Assembly (NCBI RefSeq): GCF_003672135.1
Contig: NC_039510.1
Span: forward strand, 5,890,001-5,954,000
From: Ooceraea biroi
Taxonomy: Eukaryota > Arthropoda > Insecta > Hymenoptera > Formicidae
Direction of reading: 5' to 3'
DNA: 64,000 nucleotides
A program made the position numbers and the translations under genes. Below, piece by piece: positions 30,862 through 42,800 of the stretch (positions are counted from its first letter, which is position 1; every line of letters starts with the position of its first letter). The notes under the pieces are model-generated. The model searched no databases. It saw only the letters and a list, made by a program, of their open reading frames with translations, and was not told the origin of the DNA.

Positions 30862-32229
30862 CGGAGGAGGAACCCGTCATGGGCCCCCTCGCTCCCCTTG
30901 GGCGGGGTGCGAGGGGAGTGTGAGACTCATACTCACTAAACCTACCTCCGTCTGCCAACCCTGGCTGTATGGGGCGCGAGATCGGCCAAACGGCACTTCG
31001 TTCGCGCCCCACGATGCCCGGTATACGTCCCTAGCGCCGGTGCGCTGCCCTTTCGGGCCCTAATCCCCACCCGCGGTGCGTGGCAGACCACCGCTCCGCG
31101 GGGACCTCCCCTCTCTGTCGAGGGGAGGTTTTAGGGCGACGGCCGACGCTCCCAAGTCGGCCCTCGCCCACCCGTCCCCGATACTCCCCGTTGGGGGTCA
31201 AGGAGTCCTCGGACCCCTCGACGATGACGGCCCGGGCAGATGCCCCGACGACCAGTCACCCGAGTGCCCGGGCAAATGCCCCGCCGACACTCTGCCCCCA
31301 ACGGGGGTCACGCGCCTGCAGCCCCGACTCCACCCGAGTCGGGGCCCTTCCCCGCGACTCCGGAGGGAGGTCTCCGCGACCTCCCTCCCGAGTCTCCACC
31401 CCCCTGCTCCTCGCACTCCCGCCCCGGACGCGACGAGGGGGCCGCCGGCGCCATTAAGGCGCCCCGCGGCCCCCCCGCCGTCATCCGTGGCCGGGACCCC
31501 TCCGGCCGACTCCCGGTCGGCGCTCGCGCTCGGCCTCCTCCTTCCGCAGCATCACCTGCTCGCAGAAGGAGGAGACCGCCCTCCAGTTCCTCTCGCTCCC
31601 GACCATCTTCCGCATGACGGTCGGCAGCGAGAGGTCCTCCCCTACCACGTCTTTAAGGACACGGCGTTCCTCACCCCATGCCGCGCACTCGGCTAGGGTG
31701 TGGTCCGCCGTGTCCCTCTCCGCCCCGCAATGGTGGCAGTGCGGTCCGCGCTCCTTCCCGATACGACACAGGAACTCCCCGAAGCATCCGTGTCCGGAGA
31801 GAACCTGTGTCGTCCTGTAGGTCAACGTCCCCCATCCTCTGTCCACCCACTCGCAGAGGATGGGCTGGACGGCCCCGGCGACCCTCCGACCCGATTCACC
31901 CGGGTCGGCGAGTCGCCGCTGCCACTTCAGCAGCACCGCCCTCCTCCCCTGCTCCCTCAGGGCCCCCTTTGCCCTGGCCGTCAGCACCACACCCCTCTCC
32001 CGCAGGTCCCGCCGGCGGAGGTACGCGTTAGCGTGTCCCTCCGCCAGCAGCTCCACGGGGGGGGTGCCCGCCAGGGCCAGCGCCGCTCGGTGAGAGACGG
32101 TGCGGTACGCCCTCACGACCCTCCCGGCCAGCCGCCTCTCGGCCGCCCTCACCACCTGGAGGGCCCGCCGGGAGGCCGCGAGGTCCTCCCCACACCGCCC
32201 CTACAGGCGATCGACCACCGCCCCCACCA
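30831..32229 (-). mobile_element. Family A copy A3, 5'-truncated
   Basis: It has a 31-nt poly(A) (30831-30861), the full 3' UTR (30862-31480) and only the C-terminal part of ORF2. The 5' truncation joins directly to telomeric repeats at about 32229, the classic outcome of incomplete target-primed reverse transcription. The last ~60 bp (32185-32229) carry about seven small deletions relative to A2, whereas the rest is nearly identical. Confidence 0.9.
31481..32229 (-). pseudogene. ORF2 C-terminal fragment, copy A3
   Basis: This is equivalent to about the last 240 residues of ORF2: the region after the RT thumb, the CHHC...H...C knuckle and the C-terminal tail. The frame is open from about 32185 to the normal stop at 31481. 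There is no endonuclease or RT catalytic core, so it is inert. Confidence 0.9.
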
Positions 32230-32243
32230 AACCTAACCTAACC
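32230..32243 (-). repeat. Telomeric repeat junction A4/A3
   Basis: AACCTAACCTAACC lies between the A4 poly(A) and the truncated 5' end of A3. Confidence 0.95.
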
Positions 32244-32887
32244 TTTTTTTTTTTTTTTTTTTTTTTTTCGGAGGAGGAACCCGTCATGGGCCCCCTCGCT
32301 CCCCTTGGGCGGGGTGCGAGGGGAGTGTGAGACTCATACTCACTAAACCTACCTCCGTCTGCCAACCCTGGCTGTATGGGGCGCGAGATCGGCCAAACGG
32401 CACTTCGTTCGCGCCCCACGATGCCCGGTATACGTCCCTAGCGCCGGTGCGCTGCCCTTTCGGGCCCTAATCCCCACCCGCGGTGCGTGGCAGACCACCG
32501 CTCCGCGGGGACCTCCCCTCTCTGTCGAGGGGAGGTTTTAGGGCGACGGCCGACGCTCCCAAGTCGGCCCTCGCCCACCCGTCCCCGATACTCCCCGTTG
32601 GGGGTCAAGGAGTCCTCGGACCCCTCGACGATGACGGCCCGGGCAGATGCCCCGACGACCAGTCACCCGAGTGCCCGGGCAAATGCCCCGCCGACACTCT
32701 GCCCCCAACGGGGGTCACGCGCCTGCAGCCCCGACTCCACCCGAGTCGGGGCCCTTCCCCGCGACTCCGGAGGGAGGTCTCCGCGACCTCCCTCCCGAGT
32801 CTCCACCCCCCTGCTCCTCGCACTCCCGCCCCGGACGCGACGAGGGGGCCGCCGGCGCCATTAAGGCGCCCCGCGGCCCCCCCGCCG

Positions 32888-35800
32888 TCATCCGTGGCCG
32901 GGACCCCTCCGGCCGACTCCCGGTCGGCGCTCGCGCTCGGCCTCCTCCTTCCGCAGCATCACCTGCTCGCAGAAGGAGGAGACCGCCCTCCAGTTCCTCT
33001 CGCTCCCGACCATCTTCCGCATGACGGTCGGCAGCGAGAGGTCCTCCCCTACCACGTCTTTAAGGACACGGCGTTCCTCACCCCATGCCGCGCACTCGGC
33101 TAGGGTGTGGTCCGCCGTGTCCCTCTCCGCCCCGCAATGGTGGCAGTGCGGTCCGCGCTCCTTCCCGATACGACACAGGAACTCCCCGAAGCATCCGTGT
33201 CCGGAGAGAACCTGTGTCGTCCTGTAGGTCAACGTCCCCCATCCTCTGTCCACCCACTCGCAGAGGATGGGCTGGACGGCCCCGGCGACCCTCCGACCCG
33301 ATTCACCCGGGTCGGCGAGTCGCCGCTGCCACTTCAGCAGCACCGCCCTCCTCCCCTGCTCCCTCAGGGCCCCCTTTGCCCTGGCCGTCAGCACCACACC
33401 CCTCTCCCGCAGGTCCCGCCGGCGGAGGTACGCGTTAGCGTGTCCCTCCGCCAGCAGCTCCACGGGGGGGGTGCCCGCCAGGGCCAGCGCCGCTCGGTGA
33501 GAGACGGTGCGGTACGCCCTCACGACCCTCCCGGCCAGCCGCCTCTCGGCCGCCCTCACCACCTGGAGGGCCCGCCGGGAGGCCGCGAGGTCCTCCGCCC
33601 ACACCGGCGCCCCGTACAGGGCGATCGACCGCACCGCTCCCACCAGCAAGCGGCGCACCCGCGTCTCCGGGCCCCCGAGGTTCGGGAGGAGGCGACTCAG
33701 CGCGTTGGTCGCCCCCTCCAGCCTCGGCGCCAGCCCGCCGAAGTGCTCCCCGAAGGACCAGGTGCCGTCCAGGGTGAGGCCAAGATACTTCATCTTGGTC
33801 CCCACCGGGACGCTGACCCCGCCGACCCGTATCTCGGCCGGAGGCGGCAGACCCCGGCGATGGTCGAAAAAGAACATCGCCTGGGTCTTCTGCGGCGCCA
33901 CCTCCAGCCCAGCCTCCCTGATGGCGCGGACCACCACCGCCACCGCCAACTCCGCCAGGCCGGACGCCTCCCCCCAGCTCGGACCCTCGGCCATCACGCA
34001 GGTGTCGTCGGCGTAACACCTCACGTGACAGCCGGGCGGCAGAAGGACGCGCGTGACCCGCTCGTACGCGAGCCTCCACAGGTGCGGTCCGAGGACCGAC
34101 CCCTGCGGCACGCCGCGCTCCACCTCGCGGGTCCTGGTGCGCCCGTCCCGGTCGACCCACTCCAGCGACCTGTCCCGGAAGTACTCCAGGATCACCCTCG
34201 CGAGGTAGGGAGGGAGGAGCTGCGCGCGCATCTCCTCCACTATCACTCCCCAAGGGAGGGAGTTGAAGGCGTTCACTATGTCTAGCGACACCGCCACCAC
34301 AACTCCCCCCCTCGAGACAGCGGCCTCCGTGAGGGCCCTCACACTCAACACGGCGTCCACCGTGGAGCGGCCCTCCCGGAAGCCGAACTGTCTCTCCTCC
34401 TCACCCGGAGCACCCCCGGGCAGGTGCCGGACGAGACGGCCCGCTATCACCCGCTCGAACAGCTTGCCGATCTCGTCCAGCAAGCATATCGGCCGGAACT
34501 TGCGCACCGCCGCCGCGTCCCCTCCGCCGCCCTTCGGGATGAGGACCAGCTTGCCCTCTTCCAAGCCGCGGGGAAGCGTCCCTCCCCAGGCACCGCGCGA
34601 AGAGCGCCCTCACTCGCGGGGCCAGGACCTCCATCGCGAGGGCCCAGACCCGGCTGGGAATCCCGTCCGGCCCCGGGGCCCGTTGGCCCCGCAGCCGGCG
34701 CAGGATCCCCGCCCACTCCTCCGGACCGATCCCCGGTATCTCCTGGGGCCGCTCGGAGGTCATCCACTCCGGGGGTCCCGGGCACCCGCCTCCCGCCGGG
34801 AAGAGGGTGTCCAGGACCCCGCGCAGCTCCAGGGGATCCATCTCCTCCGTCTCCGGGGGCGTCCATTGCCGCAACTTGCCCATCACGAGCCGGTACGGAC
34901 GCCCCCAGGGATCGCCCTCCACGGACCGGAGGAGCTCCTCCCAGGCCCTCGCCTTGGCGTCCCTGATCGCCGCCCTCAGGGAGCTCCGTCTCTCCTGGAG
35001 CTCCCCGTAGCGCGCGTCCACCTCCGCCGCCGTCCCCCGGCGACGGGCGCGGGAGAAGCGGCGCCAGGCGCGCCCCGATGCGCGCCGCAGCTCCGCCAAT
35101 CCCGCGCTCCACCAGTAGGTGGGCCGTCGCCGAGGCCGGCCGGCCCGGGGCATCGCAAAGTCGCACGCCTGCGTCACGATGTCCCCGAGCCAGCCGGCCT
35201 CCTCCTCCACCGTGCCCTCCGGCCTCTCCGGCCACGTGGACGCGAGCAGGGCGGCGACCAGTCTGTCACCAGACAGCCCCTTGAGCGCCCATCTCCGCGG
35301 TCGGGGTCCGCCCGTCCCCCGTTGGCGGGGGGCGGAGCCCGAGGGCGGAGACACCACCATAGACACGTATCTATGGTCCGACAGCGTCTCCACCCCCGAC
35401 AACACCCTCCACCCCGACACCCGACGCGCGAGGGCCGGAGATGCCCAGGTCAGATCGACCACGGACTCCCCCGCCCACCGCACGCAGGTGCTGTCCGAGC
35501 CCACGTTCAACAAATGCAGGCCCAGACCCGCCGCCCAGTCCGCCAGCACCGCGCCCTTCGCGTCCGGCCGCCGGGAACCCCAGAGCGCGGACTTCGCATT
35601 GAAGTCCCCGGCGACCAACAACAGGCCGCGGGGGTGCCGAACTATGCACCCCCCCAGCCTGTCCAGGAACCCCTCGTACTCGGCGAGACTCAGGCTCGGG
35701 GACACGTAGACCCCGACCACGGTGATGCCTCCCCACTGCGCCGCCACGAACTCCCCCCCGACCTCCAACACTCGGAGGGGAGGGGAGCCCGCGGCGTCGC

Positions 35801-35977
35801 CGCGCACGATCGCGACGAGGCCCCCCCCGCCGACGGCCCAACTGGGGCTGTCCGCGGGGGCCTGAAGGGCTCCGCCGCGATGCCCAACGCGTAACCGCGC
35901 TCCGCCAGGCTCTGGAGGAAAAGATCCTGAGCCCGGCGGGCGCGGTTAAGGTTGGCCTGGAGGACCTGGCCCGCCAT
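32888..35977 (-). pseudogene. ORF2 (endonuclease-RT), copy A4, frameshifted
   Basis: The organisation matches the intact A2 ORF2. Lesions: a lost G near 35862 (CGCGGGGGCC), the deletion near 34583 shared with A1, and a lost G near 34554 (AGCTTGCCC). The RT core with SLDIVNAF, GVPQGS and YADD and the C-terminal knuckle are open in one frame from about 34560 to the stop. The endonuclease GDFNAK and LSDHRY motifs are open in another. Confidence 0.87.
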
Positions 35978-38474
35978 TACTCCACGTCCATGGCGGGCTC
36001 CTCCAGGCCCCTCGCACCATCGTCGTCCTTCTCCTCCGCCTTCTTCTTCCCCATGGAGCGGGTCACCCGTCGGGGCTTCGGCTCCTCCTCCCGCGGAGGA
36101 GCCGGCCCTCCCTTGTCCCCATCAGCAGGCGTCGGCTCCAGCGCCGCGCCCGCCGACGGGGCCGCCTGCCTGGGAGCCGGAGAGGCGACCCTTTGCGGGC
36201 GGGGGCGGCCTCCGTCGGCCGCGCTCCTCCCTGGGCCGCCGTCTCCGACCCCCTTTGAACCCCACTTTTCCCTCCCTTGGAGGGCGGAGCACAGGCCGCG
36301 CTACCCAGCCTGTGGTCCGCCCTCCTGCCGAGACCCGTGCACAGAGGGCACTTCGGGTCAGCGGCGCATCCGCGCGCCCGATGACCCGCCGCGCCACACC
36401 TGTAGCACAGGTCTCGGCGGTCCTCGCGACTGGGGCACGTCGCTTGCACGTGCCCCTTCGCCAGGCACCTATAACACATCAAGGGCCTGGGCTCCAGCAC
36501 AGTAATCGGTGCCCAGGCCCAGCCCACTCTGATCCTGCCCAGGTCGGCGACTTTTCCGCCGGCCTGCGCAGGAAGCCTGATCCAAGAGGTCCCCAGGCCG
36601 TCTGGGGACCTCTGGATCGGCCCCTACTTCGACGTCTCGGGGGTCGCAGCCTCCGCGGCTGCGACCGCCCGAGACACCGACTCTCCGTAGCCGCGTCGTC
36701 CAGCCGTCGGACGCGCAGCTCCGCCTTCTTGAGGGTCGGGTGACCCTTACACCCGACCCCTCAAAAACCTTCTCCAAGCGGGAGGCCAGCTCGTCCGCCT
36801 TGGTGGCGGACTCCGGCCCGGGATCTCGTAAATGAGGGCCCCCGTCAGGCCCTCCTCACTCGCGGCGCGGCGATCCCCAGGGCGTCGATGTCCACGCCCT
36901 TCTGCGCCTTCTCCACGGCCCCCTTGTAGTCGCCGTCGGCGCCGTGATGACCACGGCCGCCGTCTTGGGCGACTTAGGGGGCTTCGGCCCCTTCGCGCCG
37001 GGTCGACCGCCGGGCGGGGAGGGTTTGCCCGTCGCGGGTTTGCCCCCCCCGCTGGCCCCCCTACCTGGGGCGGGTTTGCCCGGCACGGGTTTGCCCTTAC
37101 CCGCGGGGCCGGTGGCTGGGCGGTTGGCCTCGCGGCCCTCCTGCCCACCACCGTCGACCACGGCTGCTCCTCCTCGCCGGCTGGAACTCGGCTAGCCGGG
37201 CCGGCCACCGCCGAACTGGGCCGCTGCTCTGCCGGAGGGGGGTTAAGGGCAGGCGGGGCTCCGCTCGCCCCACCACCCCCCTTCTTACCTTTCTTCTTCT
37301 TCTTTGCCGTCCCGCCGTTGCCTGGCTCCTCCGGTCCTGTTTGGGGGTCGGCTCCGCTCCCTCTCTCGCGCCGCGCCTCACCAGGGGCGCCACCGCCTCC
37401 GCGACGATCCGCGAGACCATGGTCCCCATGGAGGCCATAATTCTGGCCTCCATGGCGACCAGGGGGTCCTCCCTTTCGGCGGGAGGACCTCCCCCCTTCT
37501 GCGGGGTGGTCTCGGTCCGGAGTCCTGCCTCCGATGTCGCCGGGCTCCTCGGCGGAGTCACCAGCCTCCGCCCCCTGACGCGCAGGACGGGAGAGTCAGC
37601 CACCCGCTGGCTCTCCCCCCCGTCCCCCGCGGTCGCCCGTCCCATGAGGGAGATGGTGTCCCTCAGTTCGCGCACCTGCGATTTGAGGGACTCCACCTCC
37701 CCCCTCAGGGCGGCGTTCTCCGTGCTGAGAGAAGGGGCTCCGGCGCCCCTCCTCTCAGCAGTGACGGTGAGCGCCGCCCTGATGCCCGCCGCGGCCTCCT
37801 TCAGGGCCCTGACATACGGGCCCTGAAGGTGGCCCGAGTTCTTGGCGACCTTCACCACGGTTTCGAGGTGCTCCATCACCCGAGCGGTGATGTCGGGTGA
37901 CGGGCACTCCCGAAAGCGCTCCACCTGGACTTCCCAGGATTCGCGCTCCCTCTTGTCGGCTGGCGAGGGAATGGAGGCGAGGACTTCCTTCTCCCGCTCC
38001 CACTCCCTCGACAGCCGCTCCTCCTCCCTGGCGGCGCGCTTGGCCTCCGCCAGGCCGACGTACTCCCCGGTGGTAGGGGGCCTCCCGCGCTTGCGCTTCC
38101 TCCCCGTCTCGCTCGCCGACGCGTCGGTGTCGACGTCCCCCGGAAGGGACGCCACGTCGCACGTCGTCGAGGCAGCCGAGTCCCGGGAACTATCCCGGCT
38201 GACCCGACCGGCCCGACTGCCCGATCGCGCGCTCGATCCCCCCCTCCTCGCCATTTGGCGGGTCCGCGGTCGTCGCGTGCCCCCGCGGCTACCGTCGGCC
38301 GCGGAGGAGGAGGCCGCCGCCGGGTCCAAAATGGCCCTCAGCGAGACCCCCTCCTCAACGTCCGACACCAGCACCACCTCTCGAGGCGACTCCCACGCCT
38401 CCTCGTCCACGCCCTCCGGCGCCTCCGCGCCCGTCTTCCCCCCCGTTTCCCCGAAAATGAAAAGCATTATCCAT
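35977..38474 (-). pseudogene. ORF1 (gag-like, CCHC), copy A4, frameshifted
   Basis: ATGGATAAT is at 38474, but the long frame opens from another ATG at 38467. The N-terminal half with the coiled coil is open to about 37345, where a G is missing (GTTTGGGGGTC). Further one-base losses follow near 37107, 36943, 36850, 36825, 36684 and 36655. The zinc-knuckle segment is open at about 36527-36330. The stop would be at TAATG (35977). Confidence 0.8.
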
Positions 38475-39192
38475 ATTGCAGTTAAATTCTTCGGGTTCGG
38501 CCATCATGGCGTCCCCACCGCAGTGGGGAACCTTCCCCCGGTAAATTTTCCCTAATGAAGTGTGGGACAGCCGAGAGGCGGTTTTCGGGTGGCCAACCCT
38601 AGTCCCACCGAGAGCCGAAAGAGGGTGGGGTTACCGGTGAAGCCGGCCCCCGATACAAAATTTTGGGGCTTTACGTCCGGCGACGCCGCGCAGGCCCCGA
38701 TCCGAACGGGGTCCTACACGGCCCCGGCCCGGACGGCTCCAGTGCACTCACCACCGCCTGACAGCCACGCGGTTACGGGGAGACACTGGCCGAGTGCTCC
38801 CCCGCTCCCCCGCCCGGCACCGACGCTTCAACCCCCGCATTGGCTCCGATCCTCCGCCCGCCGCCGACGGCGCCCCACCACAGGGCGCCCCCGCCGGGCC
38901 GATCGCCAGGGGCAAGCCCCCGGCGGTCGAACCAGCGGGCTCCCACGTTCCGCATTCGCCCCGCGACGTCGGGCGCACTGCCCGACGCCCCGGGGAGAAG
39001 AGGCCTGGTACCTGGCCGGCAACGAGCGGCACGGTCGGGGGGCCTACTACTCCCCCCTTGGCTAGTCTGCGGGGAATATCCACAGCGGGCCGACCGGGGC
39101 CCATTCATTCATACACTCATACCGTGACTCGGGTGCCCCCGGGAACGTCAATTCCCGTACCTGCTACACCGTAGCAGGCCCCTGAGGGGGGG

Positions 39193-39274
39193 AACCTAAC
39201 CTAACCTAACCTAACCTAACCTAACCTAACCTAACCTAACCTAACCTAACCTAACCTAACCTAACCTAACCTAA

Positions 39275-39276
<2 letters not shown>
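39193..39276 (-). repeat. Telomeric (TTAGG)n tract, about 17 units
   Basis: 84 bp of perfect AACCT repeats on the plus strand lie between the 5' end of A4 and the poly(A) of the family C element. It is the only stretch of more than three telomeric units in the window. Its polarity places the G-rich strand 3' end toward lower coordinates. Confidence 0.98.
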
Positions 39277-39310
<34 letters not shown>

Positions 39311-39831
39311 CGGAGAGAAACCTGCAACAGGCCCCCCTGACCCCTCTGGGAAGGGAATCAAGGGGAGTGGGGGATTGGCTCGACACACGACGCGATCATG
39401 CATCGTGACTTCATCGCCGACCGCCCTAAAACTCTCCGGGTGCCACCTAAGTGTATTGGGACCGCGAGGTTGTCCTAAAAGCACATCTTACGCGGTCCCA
39501 ACACTACGCTACGCTACTCCTCAAAGGGGGAAGAACTTTCCCAAGAAACACCCCACATGACTGAGTGTGGGCACCACACTCTCATCCATAACCTCCATCG
39601 TGAGGATTTCCGGGGGATGGTCTTGGAACCCAGCCAAGACAAACCCCGATGTATACCCATCCCAAAACCTACACACTATATATATATACAAAATACCCTC
39701 CCCATAACCTATATATATATATATACACACACAAAACATCCCATTCAGACTTAAAACTATGCCCATATATATATACACACCGCAAAGCATACACCACGAA
39801 AGAGGGGTAGACAAGCTGCCCCCCACTAGTG

Positions 39832-42800
39832 TCAACTAACACGATCCCTGCGGCGCACCCGCCTACAATAACGGATGCGTTCACCTCTACGTTCACGCTC
39901 GCGCTCCTCCGTTTCCTTGGCAAGCATTATGGAGTTACAAAACACAGCAAAAGCCTGCCATTTGGTGTCATCCCGCAACATACAGCCGACGATGTCCGAA
40001 AGGGAACAGGACACCCCCATCACCAAAGTAAGGCGAGCACGCTGCGCATCCCAACGCCGACATTCAGAGAGTGTGTGAAACACAGTATCGCGCGCCTCCC
40101 CACAATGTACACATCCCGGATGCTCCTCTCTGCCTATCCTATATAGGAAATCAGAGAAAGAGCCATGACCCGACAATATCTGAGTCATACGATATGACAA
40201 CGCCCCATTCGTGCGGGTAGTCCACGCAACGAAGTGCGGGCGTATCGCTGCTAACGTCCATTCACCGGAGCCATCCTCCTCCAGCAAGGTACTCCATCGC
40301 TGGTGCACCTTGGTCTGGACCTGTGTACGCAAGGCCTGCTTAGCCTGTGGTAAAAGTCGTCTTCCCTGAGCGCGAATTGCCTTCACCCGTTGATACATTT
40401 CGGCATAGCCTTCCGCCAAAAGTTCGATAGGCGGGGTATTAGCCAAAAGTAAGACAGCCCGACGCGATACTGTACGATACGCACGACACACACGCGCCGC
40501 CAAAGTGCGCTCCAAATGGTGAAGAATCTTAAGCACCGTAGGAGAGTGCTGGATATCCGCCGCCCACACAGGCGCCGCATACAACGCTATTGACCGAACA
40601 ACGCTTGTGAAAAGTCGACGGACCGATTCCTTTGGCCCACGCAAATTAGGCATAAGCCTACTCAAGGCGTTAATAGCTCCCATCATCTTGGGCTCAAGAG
40701 CCACAAAATGTTGGGTGAACCGCCAGTCCGAATCTATAATTAAGCCAAGATATTTAAAGCTCGACCGAACCATAATCGGAACGCCATCCACCCGAACAGA
40801 CAATTGAATAAGGGGTGCACCAAAGTGTCCCGCGAAGAAGACTGCCTGCGTTTTATGCGGCGCAATCTCCAATCCTAAGTCACGAATGACAAGGGAGATA
40901 CGTGCCACAGCCACTTCAACCAACCTAATCACCTCGCGCCAGCCAGAACCACTGGCAATGACGAGAGTGTCGTCGGCATAACAAACGGTGAAACAGCCAA
41001 AAGGCAGCGTAACACGCAGCACTCGATCAAAAACAATAGCCCAAATAATCGCAGCCAGAACTGTTCCTTGCGGCACCCCACGATAAATCGGTCGGGAATG
41101 AGTCTGTCCATCCGCACCAACGTACTCGATATCACGAAAACAAAGGAAATCGAGCACTATCCGAATAAGATAGTCCGGAAAACCCTTAGCTATCAAGGCC
41201 GTATGTATGGCACTCCACGGTATAGAGTTGAAAGCATTGACAATATCAAGGGATACTGCCACGACAACACGATCGTTCTCAAGCGCCTCATCTACCTTGT
41301 CACGAAGACAAAAGATGGCGTCAACGGTGGAGCGTTCTGCCCGAAAGCCAAATTGTGCCTCATGTAAGTCCGGTCCGGTGTTGACCATATGGTCAATGAG
41401 CCGGGCATAAATAACGCGCTCAAATAGTTTCCCAATTTCGTCGGTGAGACAAAGAGGCCGATAAGCCCCAGGATCATCGGGAGCTTTCTCATTGCCCTTT
41501 GAAAGCAGGACCAATTTTGCTCGTTTCCATGAACGAGGAAACCTGCCCTCACGAAGGCACGCGGTAAAAAGTCTGCATATATCATCCGACAAAAGTTCAA
41601 GGGAGAGGAGCAGGATCCGACCCGGAATCCCGTCAGGTCCCGGAGCCTTGTTTCGCTTCATCCGCTTTGCAGCCTTTAAAAGTTCCTCAGGTGTAACAAC
41701 AGGAACCTCGAGTTCCAAATCTAGATTAACTGGAATACCCGCATCATAAGGAAATAAGCCGGAGAGAATACGTTGAACATCTTCATCCGGTAAGGCCTGT
41801 GTAATGGGCGGAGTCCACGGACGGAGCTTACCGCAGACCACCTTGTAGGGGCGGCCCCACGGGTCCTCATTGATAGTGGCAAGAAGATCTTGCCATGCAG
41901 CATCCTTGGCATCCCGAATCGCGAGGCGAAAATCACGCCGGGCGAGACAATAAAGATCGTAAGCGAAAGTTATACGATCAGGATCACGACTACGACGTGC
42001 GTAAGAAAGCTTACGCTGTAACTTGGCAGCCCGAAACCGCAGGGTGGCCAAGGCATCATTCCACCAATAGGCGGCAGATTTATATGTCCGTCGAACTCGA
42101 GGCATGGACGAATCGCAGGCCTTCATCAAAACAGAGTCCAGCCAGCGGACCTCATCCGAAATATTTTGTATCTCCCTAGCACTCCAAGTATGAGCAAGAA
42201 GGGAGGCACGAAGCTGATCTTCATCCAATTTGCGCAATGCCCATCGTCGGGCGTGACGTACCGAATCTCGTGAAGTATGAACTCCTGCAAAAAGCACAAT
42301 GCCAATATAACGGTGGTCGGACAAAGTCTCTAGCTCACGCAACACCCGCCAGTCGGAAACAAGTCGGACGGCAGCAGGGGACGCCCAGGTCAAATCCACA
42401 ATGGAGTGACCTTGCCATCGAGAACAAGTACTAACAACACCACGATTAAGGAGAAGCAGGCCCAAGCCAGCCGCCCAGTCCTCCAGTGATCTGCCACGAG
42501 GATCAGTATAAGGACTACCCCACATGCGGCTCTTAGCATTGAAATCGCCACCGAGCAAGAGAGGTTGTCCCAAAAAACTATGGATATGGAGGCCAATATC
42601 CGCAAGCAAATCCTCAAACTGAGTCAAGGAAAGACGAGGAGAGGCATAACATGCCACAACATAAATATCGCCCCAAACAACAAAGAGAAATCTCTCACCC
42701 TGATGTAAAATACGCATAGGAGGTGAGTCCTTAGTGTCACACCACTTTACGGCTACAGTGCCACTGATATCAACCGCCCAATGGGAGTGTGAAACAGGCA

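Larger units (their letters stand above)
32244..39192 (-). mobile_element. Family A SART-like retrotransposon, copy A4 (full length, mosaic)
   Basis: The 5' UTR is 38475-39192, ORF1 35977-38474, ORF2 32888-35977, the 3' UTR 32269-32887 and the poly(A) 32244-32268 (25 nt). The 5' UTR and the region from mid-ORF1 through ORF2 share variants with A1, while the N-terminal half of ORF1 shares variants with A2. Its 5' end is followed by the only long telomeric tract in the window. Both ORFs carry one-base indels. Confidence 0.93.

Noticed and set aside
39193..39276. CRISPR-like or coding repeat
   Set aside because: Pure 5-bp AACCT repeats without spacers. It is telomeric DNA.
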